A DNA stretch of 51,613 nt from Pseudomonadota bacterium (GTDB lineage Bacteria; Pseudomonadota; Alphaproteobacteria; Acetobacterales; Acetobacteraceae): the NCBI GenBank assembly GCA_018240405.1, contig JAFEFW010000006.1, positions 1-51,613 of the forward strand, read 5' to 3'. Each line of letters starts with the position of its first letter. Positions within the stretch are counted from its first letter, which is position 1. Made by a program: the position numbers and the translations under genes. Positions 33,106 through 40,231 of this stretch are shown here, one piece after another. The notes beneath the pieces were generated by a model that did not search any database, was not told where the DNA came from, and was given only the letters and a program-made list of their open reading frames with translations.

Positions 33106-33456
33106 CGTTACCTCCGGCTTCTCGTGAGACCCGGCATCGGCCTTCTGGTTACAGCACAGCCGGCATTTTCTTGGCGCTCATCAATGCGCCGGGCAGTAAA
33201 GAACACTTCCATTCCCGCCACAAACCCCTGAGGTCTTCGGGCGTTCCCCTGACACCACCCGCCCCGTGTGAGTCCTCCAGCCAGGGATAGCTGGGAACCA
33301 AGGGTTTGCGCGGCGTTCCACCGGAAATGGCGACGCTGCGCGACCGATCAATCCTTGGACAGGTTGGGCTAGGCGGCGGCATCGCTCGGGAGAGGCCACT
33401 GCCGGCAACACGGTGCGGCAGACTGCGTTACAGCCTGGAGCCACAGGAGACTATTC
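33106..33456. other. intergenic region with an unexplained open stretch
   Basis: These 351 bp separate egtB from the PfpI-family gene, transcribed in opposite directions. A minus-strand frame (33149-33382) ends in EWKCSLLPGALMSAKKMPAVL and lacks a ribosome-binding site and any family I know. The wording looks familiar from small annotated proteins in related genomes, which would suggest a dispersed repeat, but I cannot confirm it. The egtB promoter should lie near 33110-33180. Confidence 0.35.
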
Positions 33457-33993
33457 ATGTCAGATATTGCAGGACGTAACATTGCCGTGCTGGCGACAGA
33501 TGGTGTCGAACAGGTAGAGCTGACGGAGCCGGTAAAGGCGCTGAAGGCGGCATCCGCGCATGTCACTGTCGTCTCACCGCAGCGCGAGGCCATCCAGGGC
33601 ATGAACCACGATGAGAAGGCCGACCGGTTGAAGGTGGACCAGGCGCTCGACAGCGTATCAGCGGAAACGTTTGACGCCCTGGTGCTCCCCGGTGGCGTTG
33701 CCAATCCCGACTATCTAAGGGTCAATCCGAGCGCGGTGGCCTTCGTCCGACATTTCGTCGAAGCCGGAAAGCCGATCGCGGCGATATGCCACGGCCCGTG
33801 GACGTTGATCGAAGCAGACGGCGTCCGCAGCCGGCGCATGACGTCCTGGCCCTCGCTACGCACCGACCTGACGAATGCCGGCGCCCAATGGGAGGACAGC
33901 CCGTTCGTTATCGACGGGACACTGCTGACGTCACGGAAGCCCGACGACCTGCCGGACTTCTGCCGCGAGATGGTGCGGCTGTTCGCCAGGTAG
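33457..33993 (+). CDS. DJ-1/PfpI family protein (type 1 glutamine amidotransferase-like)
   Basis: This 178-residue single-domain protein has the nucleophile elbow AAICHGPW with Cys111 and His112, and the conserved early Glu18 (DGVEQVEL), the set found in PfpI, YhbO and YraA stress proteins. The family includes deglycase/chaperone-type proteins that repair or clear glycated or damaged proteins, though the exact activity is disputed. AGGAGA lies 7 nt before the ATG. It stands alone beside the ergothioneine genes, which may reflect a shared oxidative or carbonyl stress theme; that is inference only. Confidence 0.9.
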   Translation: MSDIAGRNIAVLATDGVEQVELTEPVKALKAASAHVTVVSPQREAIQGMNHDEKADRLKVDQALDSVSAETFDALVLPGGVANPDYLRVNPSAVAFVRHFVEAGKPIAAICHGPWTLIEADGVRSRRMTSWPSLRTDLTNAGAQWEDSPFVIDGTLLTSRKPDDLPDFCREMVRLFAR

Positions 33994-34045
33994 GACAAAG
34001 GAAGCCGCCGATGAATCTCGGTCTTCGATGTTGTTACTGTGTCGT

Positions 34046-34059
34046 TGGGTGATCACCCA
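34046..34059. repeat. perfect 14-bp palindrome in a convergent gap
   Basis: TGGGTGATCACCCA reads the same on both strands. It lies 53 bp after the PfpI-family stop and about 97 bp before the stop of the opposite dehydratase gene. As a hairpin it would have no loop to spare, so a protein-binding site or chance palindrome is likelier than a terminator. Confidence 0.4.
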
Positions 34060-34155
34060 GTAGCGTACACATCACCCGAGCCTCAGCGGCGAGGCGCCCT
34101 GTCGCGCGGCGCCGTGACAAAGGCTGAAAGGACATCAGCACGGCGCGCCAGCAGA

Positions 34156-35010
34156 TCAGGCAGCCAGACGGGCCTCGGCTTCCATTGCCAAGTGGCCCCG
34201 GTCGTTCTGGGCCCATAACGCCACGGTACCGGCGCCATCCGGCTTGCCGTGCACTGACAACGGCGCGATGTCGAACAGTGGGCTGACGGCGCGAAACCGG
34301 AATGAGGCCACGGGCCCATCCGTGTTCCGCCGCAGCAGATCCATCAGCAATGTGGCGATCAGCGGACCGTGCACGATCAGGCCCGGATAGCCTTCAGTCT
34401 CGGTCACGTAGCGTCGGTCGTAGTGGATACGGTGACTGTTGAAGGTCAGCGCCGAGTAGCGGAACAGCATAGTGTCGTCAGGACGAATGTCACGACGCCA
34501 GATGCCGTCGGTGCGAGCGGCTTTCGGTGCCGCCGGCGAATCATGCGGCGCTGGCATGTCGCGGTAGACGATGTCGTGCTCCTCGGTCAGCGCCAGCCCT
34601 CGTTCGCCGGTGATTTCATGCCTGACCAAAACAAAGCACAAGGCCCCTGCCCGACCCTGCTTCACCGTAACATCGGCAACAGTCGACGTGCGGGAGATGG
34701 GCTCGTCGACGCGTAAATCCTGATGGAAGTTGAACCGGCCGCCGGCCCACATCCGCCTAGGCAGCGGCACCGGCGGCAGGAAGCCGCCGCGCGCCGGGTG
34801 GCCGTCCGGCCCCAGCATCGACTGCCGGGCGGTCGGCAGGAAATACAGCCAGTGCCATAACGGCGGCAGGCTCATGCCTGCCGCCGGCGGCGGATCGTCG
34901 CGGTCCAGCGTCGCCGACAGTGCCGCAAACGGAAAGCGCGTGACGCGGTCATGCAAGGTTTCGGTCTTGCCAATCCAGGTCTTCAGGTGGTCGACGTCCA
35001 GTTCACTCAT
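34156..35010 (-). CDS. FAS1-like/MaoC-type dehydratase (itaconyl/mesaconyl-CoA hydratase-like)
   Basis: This 284-residue protein has a double hot-dog layout. The N-terminal FAS1-like dehydratase part (about 1-145) includes PLWHWLYFLPTARQSMLGPDGH and RMWAGGRFNFHQDLRV; the C-terminal MaoC-like part (about 160-284) includes LFRYSALTFNSHRIHYDRRY, where Asn/His of NSHRIHYD are the expected hydratase residues, and VHGPLIATLLMDLL. Relatives are mesaconyl-C4-CoA hydratase and hydroxyacyl-thioester dehydratase type 2. It overlaps the upstream lyase by 4 nt (ATGA), so both act in one pathway, probably degradation of a dicarboxylic or branched acid via CoA esters. The exact substrate is unknown. Confidence 0.85.
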   Translation of the reverse strand: MSELDVDHLKTWIGKTETLHDRVTRFPFAALSATLDRDDPPPAAGMSLPPLWHWLYFLPTARQSMLGPDGHPARGGFLPPVPLPRRMWAGGRFNFHQDLRVDEPISRTSTVADVTVKQGRAGALCFVLVRHEITGERGLALTEEHDIVYRDMPAPHDSPAAPKAARTDGIWRRDIRPDDTMLFRYSALTFNSHRIHYDRRYVTETEGYPGLIVHGPLIATLLMDLLRRNTDGPVASFRFRAVSPLFDIAPLSVHGKPDGAGTVALWAQNDRGHLAMEAEARLAA

Positions 35011-36365
35011 ACCGCCAGTTCCTTCGCCAGGACACGTGCCCGCGCGGCCCCCTCCCGCGCCATGTCGGCGCACAGACCGGTATAGGCGGTCGGGTCCAGC
35101 AGCGCGCGGATCTGCTCCGGCCGCATATGCGTCGTGACGCGCGCATCAGCCGCCAACAGGTCGCCGAATGACTTGTTCTGGACGAATGCGTCCTGCGCCG
35201 CGTCATACACTGCGTCGTGCGCGTGCTGCCGGCCGATCGCGGCGCCGAGGTCCAGCATCACCGCCTCCGCCATGATCAACCCGCCGCCGAGATCGAGGTT
35301 CGACCGCATCCGCGCCGGATCGAGGCGCAGGCCACGGATCACCTCCAGCAGGCGCGACAGCATGTCGCCGGTAGCGACGCAGGCGCGCTGTTCGGCGGTA
35401 TCCATCATCAGGCTGGTAGTGCGATCCGCCTCATGCTCCGTCGTCATCGCCTCCAGCGCCAGCGGCACCTGGCTGCGGATTTCGGCCGCGGCGGCGATGA
35501 TATCCTGGCACAGTTTCGGATTGCGCTTCTGCGGCATGGTCGACGATCCGACCGTGCCAGGCGGAACCGGTTCCTCCACTTCGCCGAATTCGGTCTTCAT
35601 CAGCGTGTAGATCTCACGTCCGATCTTGCCGCAGGTGGCAGCCAGCAGGCCGAGAATACAGATGTTCTCGCCCAGGTGGTCGCCCAGCGCGCGGGATGGC
35701 ACGGCCATGGTGCCGAAGCCAAGCTGCTTGCCGATCCCGGCCTGAACCGGCGGGCCGTTCTTGCCGAGCGAGGCAAACGTCCCGGCGCCACCACCCAGCA
35801 TGGCGACGAACAGGCGGGGGGCGGCTTGGCGCAGGCGCTCGACGTGGCGGCCGAGTTCGTCCATCCACACCGCAACCTTGTAGCCGAACGTCGCCGGCAC
35901 CGCGTGCTGGCCGTGCGTGCGACCGGCGATGGGCATGTCGGCGGAGCGTTCCGCCAGGTCCGCCATCGCCGCCAGGACTTCTCCGATCAGGCGCAGGAAA
36001 ACCTGATGCGCCTGGCGCAGCACAAGCAGATCGCCTGTCTGGGTGATGTTCTGCGTCGTCGCGCCCCAGTGCACCCAGCCGCCATGCGGATCGCCGACGA
36101 TACGGCCGAGTTCCCAGACCAGCGGCACCAGCGTATGGCCGGTGCGGGCAAAGCCTTCATCAATGCGGGCGCGGTCCATGTTCTCCAACCGGGCGACCGC
36201 AGCGATTGCTTCAGCGGCCTCGGCCGGGATGATGCCGAGTTCAGCCTGCGCGCGGGCCAGCGCCACTTCGACATCGAGCCATGCCTGCCAGCGGTTTTCC
36301 AGCTTATACAGCGCTCTGATCCCGGGATCACTGATCCGGGTTGCGGTTGGCAGCGTGTCGCTCAT
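35007..36365 (-). CDS. adenylosuccinate lyase/fumarase superfamily protein (CMLE-like)
   Basis: This 452-residue protein belongs to the aspartase/fumarase superfamily: the tetramer-forming helices hold conserved regions WVHWGATTQNITQTGD, AGRTHGQHAVPATFG and the signature GSSTMPQKRNP with the catalytic loop Ser. Length and the Gln in MPQKRNP are closer to 3-carboxymuconate cycloisomerase-like and catabolic lyases than to PurB, and no purine genes are nearby. ATG 36365 is chosen over an in-frame ATG 12 codons earlier because CAGGAGA lies about 9 nt before it. It is coupled to the MaoC-type dehydratase, which suggests a lyase-hydratase pair in acid catabolism. Confidence 0.85.
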   Translation of the reverse strand: MSDTLPTATRISDPGIRALYKLENRWQAWLDVEVALARAQAELGIIPAEAAEAIAAVARLENMDRARIDEGFARTGHTLVPLVWELGRIVGDPHGGWVHWGATTQNITQTGDLLVLRQAHQVFLRLIGEVLAAMADLAERSADMPIAGRTHGQHAVPATFGYKVAVWMDELGRHVERLRQAAPRLFVAMLGGGAGTFASLGKNGPPVQAGIGKQLGFGTMAVPSRALGDHLGENICILGLLAATCGKIGREIYTLMKTEFGEVEEPVPPGTVGSSTMPQKRNPKLCQDIIAAAAEIRSQVPLALEAMTTEHEADRTTSLMMDTAEQRACVATGDMLSRLLEVIRGLRLDPARMRSNLDLGGGLIMAEAVMLDLGAAIGRQHAHDAVYDAAQDAFVQNKSFGDLLAADARVTTHMRPEQIRALLDPTAYTGLCADMAREGAARARVLAKELAV

Positions 36366-36377
36366 GGCATGATTCTC

Positions 36378-36397
36378 CTGGCCGGTTTTCCGGCCGG
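36378..36397 (-). promoter_or_regulatory. hairpin directly before the lyase ribosome-binding site
   Basis: The minus strand can form CCGGCCGG-AAAA-CCGGCCAG, a core of six G-C pairs (36380-36395) extended by two pairs that include one G-U. It ends where the CAGGAGA ribosome-binding site begins. It could mask or space the site, or be the last stem of an upstream terminator. Confidence 0.4.
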
Positions 36398-36533
36398 ACA
36401 ATCGCAGCGGTCACGCGGAGCGGCAAGGCATGGGGTTGATGCGGGGCACTGGGATGTTCACGGCAAGTGTATGCCGGCCATCCACTCGTGTGACGCTGCA
36501 GCCGTCAGTGTCTGAGGTCGTAGCACAAGATTA

Positions 36534-36547
36534 CCGGCGTCGGCCGG
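36534..36547 (-). terminator. weak hairpin after lpxA
   Basis: CCGGC-GTCG-GCCGG is a 5-bp stem about 37 nt past the lpxA stop, followed on the minus strand by TAATCTTGT. The stem is short and the T-run poor, so it may not end transcription. Confidence 0.3.
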
Positions 36548-36583
36548 AACAAGCTCGACCGTGACCCTTTACGGATGCGTCCG

Positions 36584-37408
36584 CTACTCCGCCCGGATCA
36601 GGCCCCGGTGGCTCGGCTGGTCGATGAATGCCAACACCTCCTCGGCCAGTTCGTCGCCAGCGTATTTCTCGCGCGCCGCGGCCAACCTGTGCGCAAACAC
36701 GTCTTCATGCCGGAACAACTCACGGAAGAAGCTGTGCAGCCGGTTGATCTGCTGCTTGCTGAATCCGCGCCGCTTCAGTCCGACTACATTGAGCCCGGCC
36801 AGACGTGCGCGATTGCCGATGACGCTGCCGAACGGAATGACGTCGCCCTCGACGCCTGAGACGCCGCCGATCATGGCAGCCCGCCCAATGCGCACAAACT
36901 GATGCAGCGCCGCGCTACCGCCGATCACGGCATGGTCGGCGATCTGCACATGCCCGCCCATTACCACGTTGTTGGCAATGATCACGTGATTGCCGACCTG
37001 GCAGTCATGGGCAACATGAACCACCGCCATCAGCATACAGTCATCGCCGACACGGGTGATCCCGCGGCCGGTGGCAGTCCCGCGGTGAATTGTCACGTGC
37101 TCCCGGATCACCGTGCGCGCGCCAATCTCGCAGCGCGTCGGTTCGCCCTTATATTTTAGATCCTGCGGCGCCAGCCCGACCGTGCTGAACGGGTAGAGTT
37201 CAGCGCCCTCACCAATCCGTGTGTGTCCATCGACCACGACATGCGAAATCAGCCTTGCCCCAGCTTCGATGACAACGTCCGGACCCACCGTGCAGAACGG
37301 GCCGATCTGCACGCCCGGCCCGATCTCCGCGCCATGGGCAACGACCGCACTTGGGTGAATGGTCGCGCGATCCAGCAAATTCACCCGCACATTGGTCATT
37401 GAATCCAT
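36584..37408 (-). CDS. lpxA: UDP-N-acetylglucosamine acyltransferase
   Basis: This protein of about 274 residues makes the first step of lipid A synthesis, moving 3-hydroxyacyl from ACP to UDP-GlcNAc. The left-handed beta-helix of hexapeptide repeats is clear (IHPSAVVAHGAEIGPGVQIGPF onward), with the catalytic His region VVHVAHDCQVGNHVIIANN and the acyl-ruler and UDP segments in SAALHQFVRIGRAAMIGGVSGV. The C-terminal helices (QQINRLHSFFRELF) form the trimer cap. Several starts are possible (GTG 37429, ATG 37414, 37408, 37399); ATG 37408 has AGGGA at good distance. lpxI and lpxB, its usual followers, are not downstream. Confidence 0.95.
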   Translation of the reverse strand: MDSMTNVRVNLLDRATIHPSAVVAHGAEIGPGVQIGPFCTVGPDVVIEAGARLISHVVVDGHTRIGEGAELYPFSTVGLAPQDLKYKGEPTRCEIGARTVIREHVTIHRGTATGRGITRVGDDCMLMAVVHVAHDCQVGNHVIIANNVVMGGHVQIADHAVIGGSAALHQFVRIGRAAMIGGVSGVEGDVIPFGSVIGNRARLAGLNVVGLKRRGFSKQQINRLHSFFRELFRHEDVFAHRLAAAREKYAGDELAEEVLAFIDQPSHRGLIRAE

Positions 37409-37737
37409 GGTCATCAATCCCTGATCCACGACGCGAATCGCCGCAACCGAACCGTATGGATGGGCCGTGCACCAACCAATACAATCATTGTTGCCCGATG
37501 TTTCGCGTCAGCACTCCTAAGGCGCTGTTTCGTTTAGTAATTTGGCGTGAGTAAGGCAGAAGTTTCGATCATCGGCCGAAAGCAGCCGGTGACGGGCCTT
37601 GTGGAACGCTAAACCGCGCCGCGACGTGCCATAAATTTCGCTTGGGTGGGTGTGTCGGTACCGCCACACACATGTACAAGCCAACGAGCAGCTACCGCAT
37701 CTGCTTCGAGGAGCGCGTGAAAGCGTTAGCCGGTAGG
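37409..37737. other. unusual 330-bp gap between fabZ and lpxA
   Basis: In the common alphaproteobacterial arrangement fabZ and lpxA nearly touch. Here about 330 bp without a convincing gene intervene. The stretch holds the palindrome at 37650-37669 and, nearer lpxA, an AT-richer zone (about 37500-37570) that could carry a separate lpxA promoter. Confidence 0.5.
37650..37669. repeat. 20-bp near-perfect palindrome between fabZ and lpxA
   Basis: GTGTGTCGGTACCGCCACAC is an inverted repeat with one mismatched pair around CGGTACCG. It lies about 70 bp past the fabZ stop in the direction of transcription. It could be an operator for a separate lpxA promoter or a stem ending the upstream transcript; there is no T-run beside it. 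Confidence 0.45.
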
Positions 37738-38229
37738 TCAGATGGGAGCCGCGCGGTCCATGATCATGGCCGCATACGTGGCCTCGGCCACCGAGGTGCC
37801 GTCGACCCGCGCAACTGCATTGAACTTCCAGACCGCGCCGCGATTACGCTCCTTGGTCACATGGATGCGCAACTGGTCGCCGGGAGTCACGGGGCGGCGG
37901 AATTTCGCGCCCTCGATCGACATGAAATACACAACCTTCCCCGCCGCTTCCGGCCCCAGCGTCTCTACCACCAGCACGGCCGCCGTCTGCGCCATACTTT
38001 CAATGATCAGCACACCCGGCATCACCGGGTGGTTGGGAAAATGCCCGGCGAAAAACGGCTCGTTCACGGACACGTTCTTGATGCCCACTGCGGACTGGTT
38101 GGGCACCAGATCGACCACCCGGTCCAGCAGCAGGAATGGGTATCGGTGCGGGATGTCCCGCATGATCTGCTGGATCTCGACGACACTGAGCGTCTTGCCC
38201 TGTGCGTCTCGGGATACCGCCTCATCCAT
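37738..38229 (-). CDS. fabZ: 3-hydroxyacyl-ACP dehydratase FabZ
   Basis: This 163-residue hot-dog enzyme dehydrates 3-hydroxyacyl-ACP in fatty acid elongation and competes with LpxA/LpxD for hydroxyacyl-ACP. The catalytic His and Glu lie in FAGHFPNHPVMPGVLIIESMAQ; the opening helix IQQIMRDIPHRYPFLLLDRV is typical. The start at 38229 has GACGGAG just upstream and lies 5 nt after the lpxD stop. Linkage of fabZ with the lpx genes balances membrane phospholipid against lipid A. Confidence 0.97.
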   Translation of the reverse strand: MDEAVSRDAQGKTLSVVEIQQIMRDIPHRYPFLLLDRVVDLVPNQSAVGIKNVSVNEPFFAGHFPNHPVMPGVLIIESMAQTAAVLVVETLGPEAAGKVVYFMSIEGAKFRRPVTPGDQLRIHVTKERNRGAVWKFNAVARVDGTSVAEATYAAMIMDRAAPI

Positions 38230-38234
38230 CTCCG

Positions 38235-39341
38235 TCAGTCCACGTCCTGATGGTTTTTGTCGCTGCTCTTGTCCCCGTGGCCGCCGCGGGAGCCGGGCGG
38301 CAATCCGGCTTTGACCCATTTGCGGATCATCGCCACCTCGCGGAAGAACGCTTTCGCCGGCTGCACAGGCGCGCCCAGGTAGTCGCCGCGCTGGGTGATG
38401 TCGGTCATCACCCCGCCTTTGGCACCGACGCGCACACCTTTGGCAATCCTGACATGGCCGGCGATTCCGGCCTGGCCGCCCAGCACGACGAAATCCTCCA
38501 GAATCACCGATCCGGCGAGGCCGACCTGTCCAGTGAGAACGCAGGCTCGCCCTATGCGGCAATTGTGCGCGATTTGCACGAGGTTATCGATGCGTGTGCC
38601 GGCGCCAATGACAGTATCCTCCAGCGCACCTCGGTCGACGGTCGTATTCGAGCCGATCTCGACGTCGTCGCCTATCACCACGCGGCCGACCTGCGGAACG
38701 CTCAGAAAGCCGCTAGAGGTAATGGCGAAGCCGAAACCATCCTGGCCGACGCGCGCGCCTGGGTACAGGCAGACCCGGTCGCCCAGCAGCGCATGGGATA
38801 CCGAGACATGCGTGCCGATCCGCACGTCGCTGCCCATCACCACGCCGTCGCCGACGACCGCCTGAATGCCAATCCGGCAGCGCGCGCCGATGACGGCATG
38901 CTCTCCGATCACCGCCATTGCGCCAACCTCGGCCGTATCATGCACCCGCGCCGTCGCTGCGACGATAGCCGAAGGATGCACGCTGGCGGTGACCGGTGGC
39001 GCCGGATGGAACAACGCCGCGACCTTGGCCCACGCGGCCATCGGATCGTCGGCAACGATGGCCACCGCCGTCTCCGGCACCGCGTCGCGCATGTCCGGAT
39101 GCACTATCACCGCCCCGGCGCCGCTCGCCCGCAATGCTGCAGCCAGCTTGCGGTTGTTGACGCAGAACGTCACTTCTTCCGCTGTCGCGACGGCGAGCGG
39201 TGCAATCCGATGCAGCATTAGGCGGCGCGGCGGTGCCTCGGCTTCCGCCGCGTCGGCAACAGCGGCGAGCGTATGCGGCCCGGTCCGCCTGAAGAACCGC
39301 GGATCGCCAGGCATCGAGGCGGTGCCCACGACCGCTTCCAT
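38235..39341 (-). CDS. lpxD: UDP-3-O-(3-hydroxyacyl)glucosamine N-acyltransferase
   Basis: This 368-residue enzyme adds the second hydroxyacyl chain in lipid A synthesis. An N-terminal uridine-binding domain (about 1-115, with VTFCVNNRKLAAAL) precedes a long hexapeptide beta-helix (VHPSAIVAATARVHDTAEVG onward). The catalytic His is in NLVQIAHNCRIG, and the family stretch VGQDGFGFA is present. The C-terminal tail after AFFREVAMIRKW is rich in charged and Gly residues and longer than usual (GGHGDKSSDKNHQDVD). It starts 2 nt after the ompH stop. Confidence 0.96.
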   Translation of the reverse strand: MEAVVGTASMPGDPRFFRRTGPHTLAAVADAAEAEAPPRRLMLHRIAPLAVATAEEVTFCVNNRKLAAALRASGAGAVIVHPDMRDAVPETAVAIVADDPMAAWAKVAALFHPAPPVTASVHPSAIVAATARVHDTAEVGAMAVIGEHAVIGARCRIGIQAVVGDGVVMGSDVRIGTHVSVSHALLGDRVCLYPGARVGQDGFGFAITSSGFLSVPQVGRVVIGDDVEIGSNTTVDRGALEDTVIGAGTRIDNLVQIAHNCRIGRACVLTGQVGLAGSVILEDFVVLGGQAGIAGHVRIAKGVRVGAKGGVMTDITQRGDYLGAPVQPAKAFFREVAMIRKWVKAGLPPGSRGGHGDKSSDKNHQDVD

Positions 39342-39343
39342 CG

Positions 39344-40231
39344 CTACGGCTTCTTCGTCGCCTTTGCAGGCTCCGCCGCCGGCTTGGGTGCGGCATCGGC
39401 CGCCTTGCCATCGCCAGATGGTGGCGCCATCGCCAGCGGCGACACGCCGTCGGGCGGGACAACAACGGATGGCAGCACCTTATTGAGAACCTCGGCCACC
39501 GCCGGCGTCAGGTCGAAATCCGCGGTCGTGCCCAGAATCTGCGCGCGGTTCAGCACCAGGTTCACACCGCGGGACAACGCGACCTGCTGAGCCACCGTCT
39601 CCATGGTACGGTTGATCTGTGCCATCACGTACTGGCCAGCTTCCTGGATGATCCGATTGCGCTCACCGAACTTACGCTGCGCCTCGGTCGCGCGCTCCTG
39701 AATCTCGCGCTCCTTCGCGCGAATCTGCTCCGGGCTCAGTTTCGCTCGGTCGGTCGCGAACGACTGCCCCATGTCGCGCAGCGTCGCCTGCTCCTTCTGC
39801 GCGTCTTCATTCAGCTTTTGCGCACGGCCGTTCAGCTCCTTGTAGGCGGCCTGATAAGCGGTCGAGACGCGGAGGACATCGGGCACCGAGAGAATGCCAA
39901 TGATGGCAGCCGGCGTCGCCGGGCCTTTGGCAATCGGCGGAACGTCAGGTGCCGGCGGCAACTGGACCTGCAGTTGCTGTGGCGTCAGTCCCGGATCGCC
40001 ACCTGCCTCGGCCGGTAGGGGGAGCGCGCTGGGCGGGGCCATCTGGTTCTGCACTTGGCGAGGGCCCGATTGCGGCTGCCGCGGCGGCGCCTGCGTCCGG
40101 TGCGGTTGCTGCTGTGGCTGGTTGGGAACGAACCAGCCATTCCCCTGACCCTGTGCCAGAGCGCCGCCGGAATGCAGGACGAGCGCCAGGGCGGCAATCG
40201 CCCCGACACCATGAAGCCGTTTATGAACCAC
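39344..40231 (-). CDS. OmpH/Skp-family periplasmic chaperone, long Pro/Gln-rich N-region
   Basis: This 295-residue secreted protein has a signal peptide (about 1-26), a Gln/Pro-rich unstructured section (about 27-95) and a Skp-like coiled-coil body (about 105-250: VLRVSTAYQAAYKELNGRAQKLNEDAQKEQ, IRAKEREIQERATEAQRKFGERNRI). Skp holds outer-membrane proteins in the periplasm and delivers them to BamA, encoded directly upstream. At about twice the length of E. coli Skp, it differs by the N-terminal insert and an Ala/Pro/Lys-rich tail. The GTG start shares one base with the bamA stop (TAGTG). Confidence 0.88.
   Translation of the reverse strand: MVHKRLHGVGAIAALALVLHSGGALAQGQGNGWFVPNQPQQQPHRTQAPPRQPQSGPRQVQNQMAPPSALPLPAEAGGDPGLTPQQLQVQLPPAPDVPPIAKGPATPAAIIGILSVPDVLRVSTAYQAAYKELNGRAQKLNEDAQKEQATLRDMGQSFATDRAKLSPEQIRAKEREIQERATEAQRKFGERNRIIQEAGQYVMAQINRTMETVAQQVALSRGVNLVLNRAQILGTTADFDLTPAVAEVLNKVLPSVVVPPDGVSPLAMAPPSGDGKAADAAPKPAAEPAKATKKP

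Noticed and set aside
34011-34052. 13-codon frame after the PfpI-family gene
   Set aside because: Too short, without a conserved pattern; probably chance.
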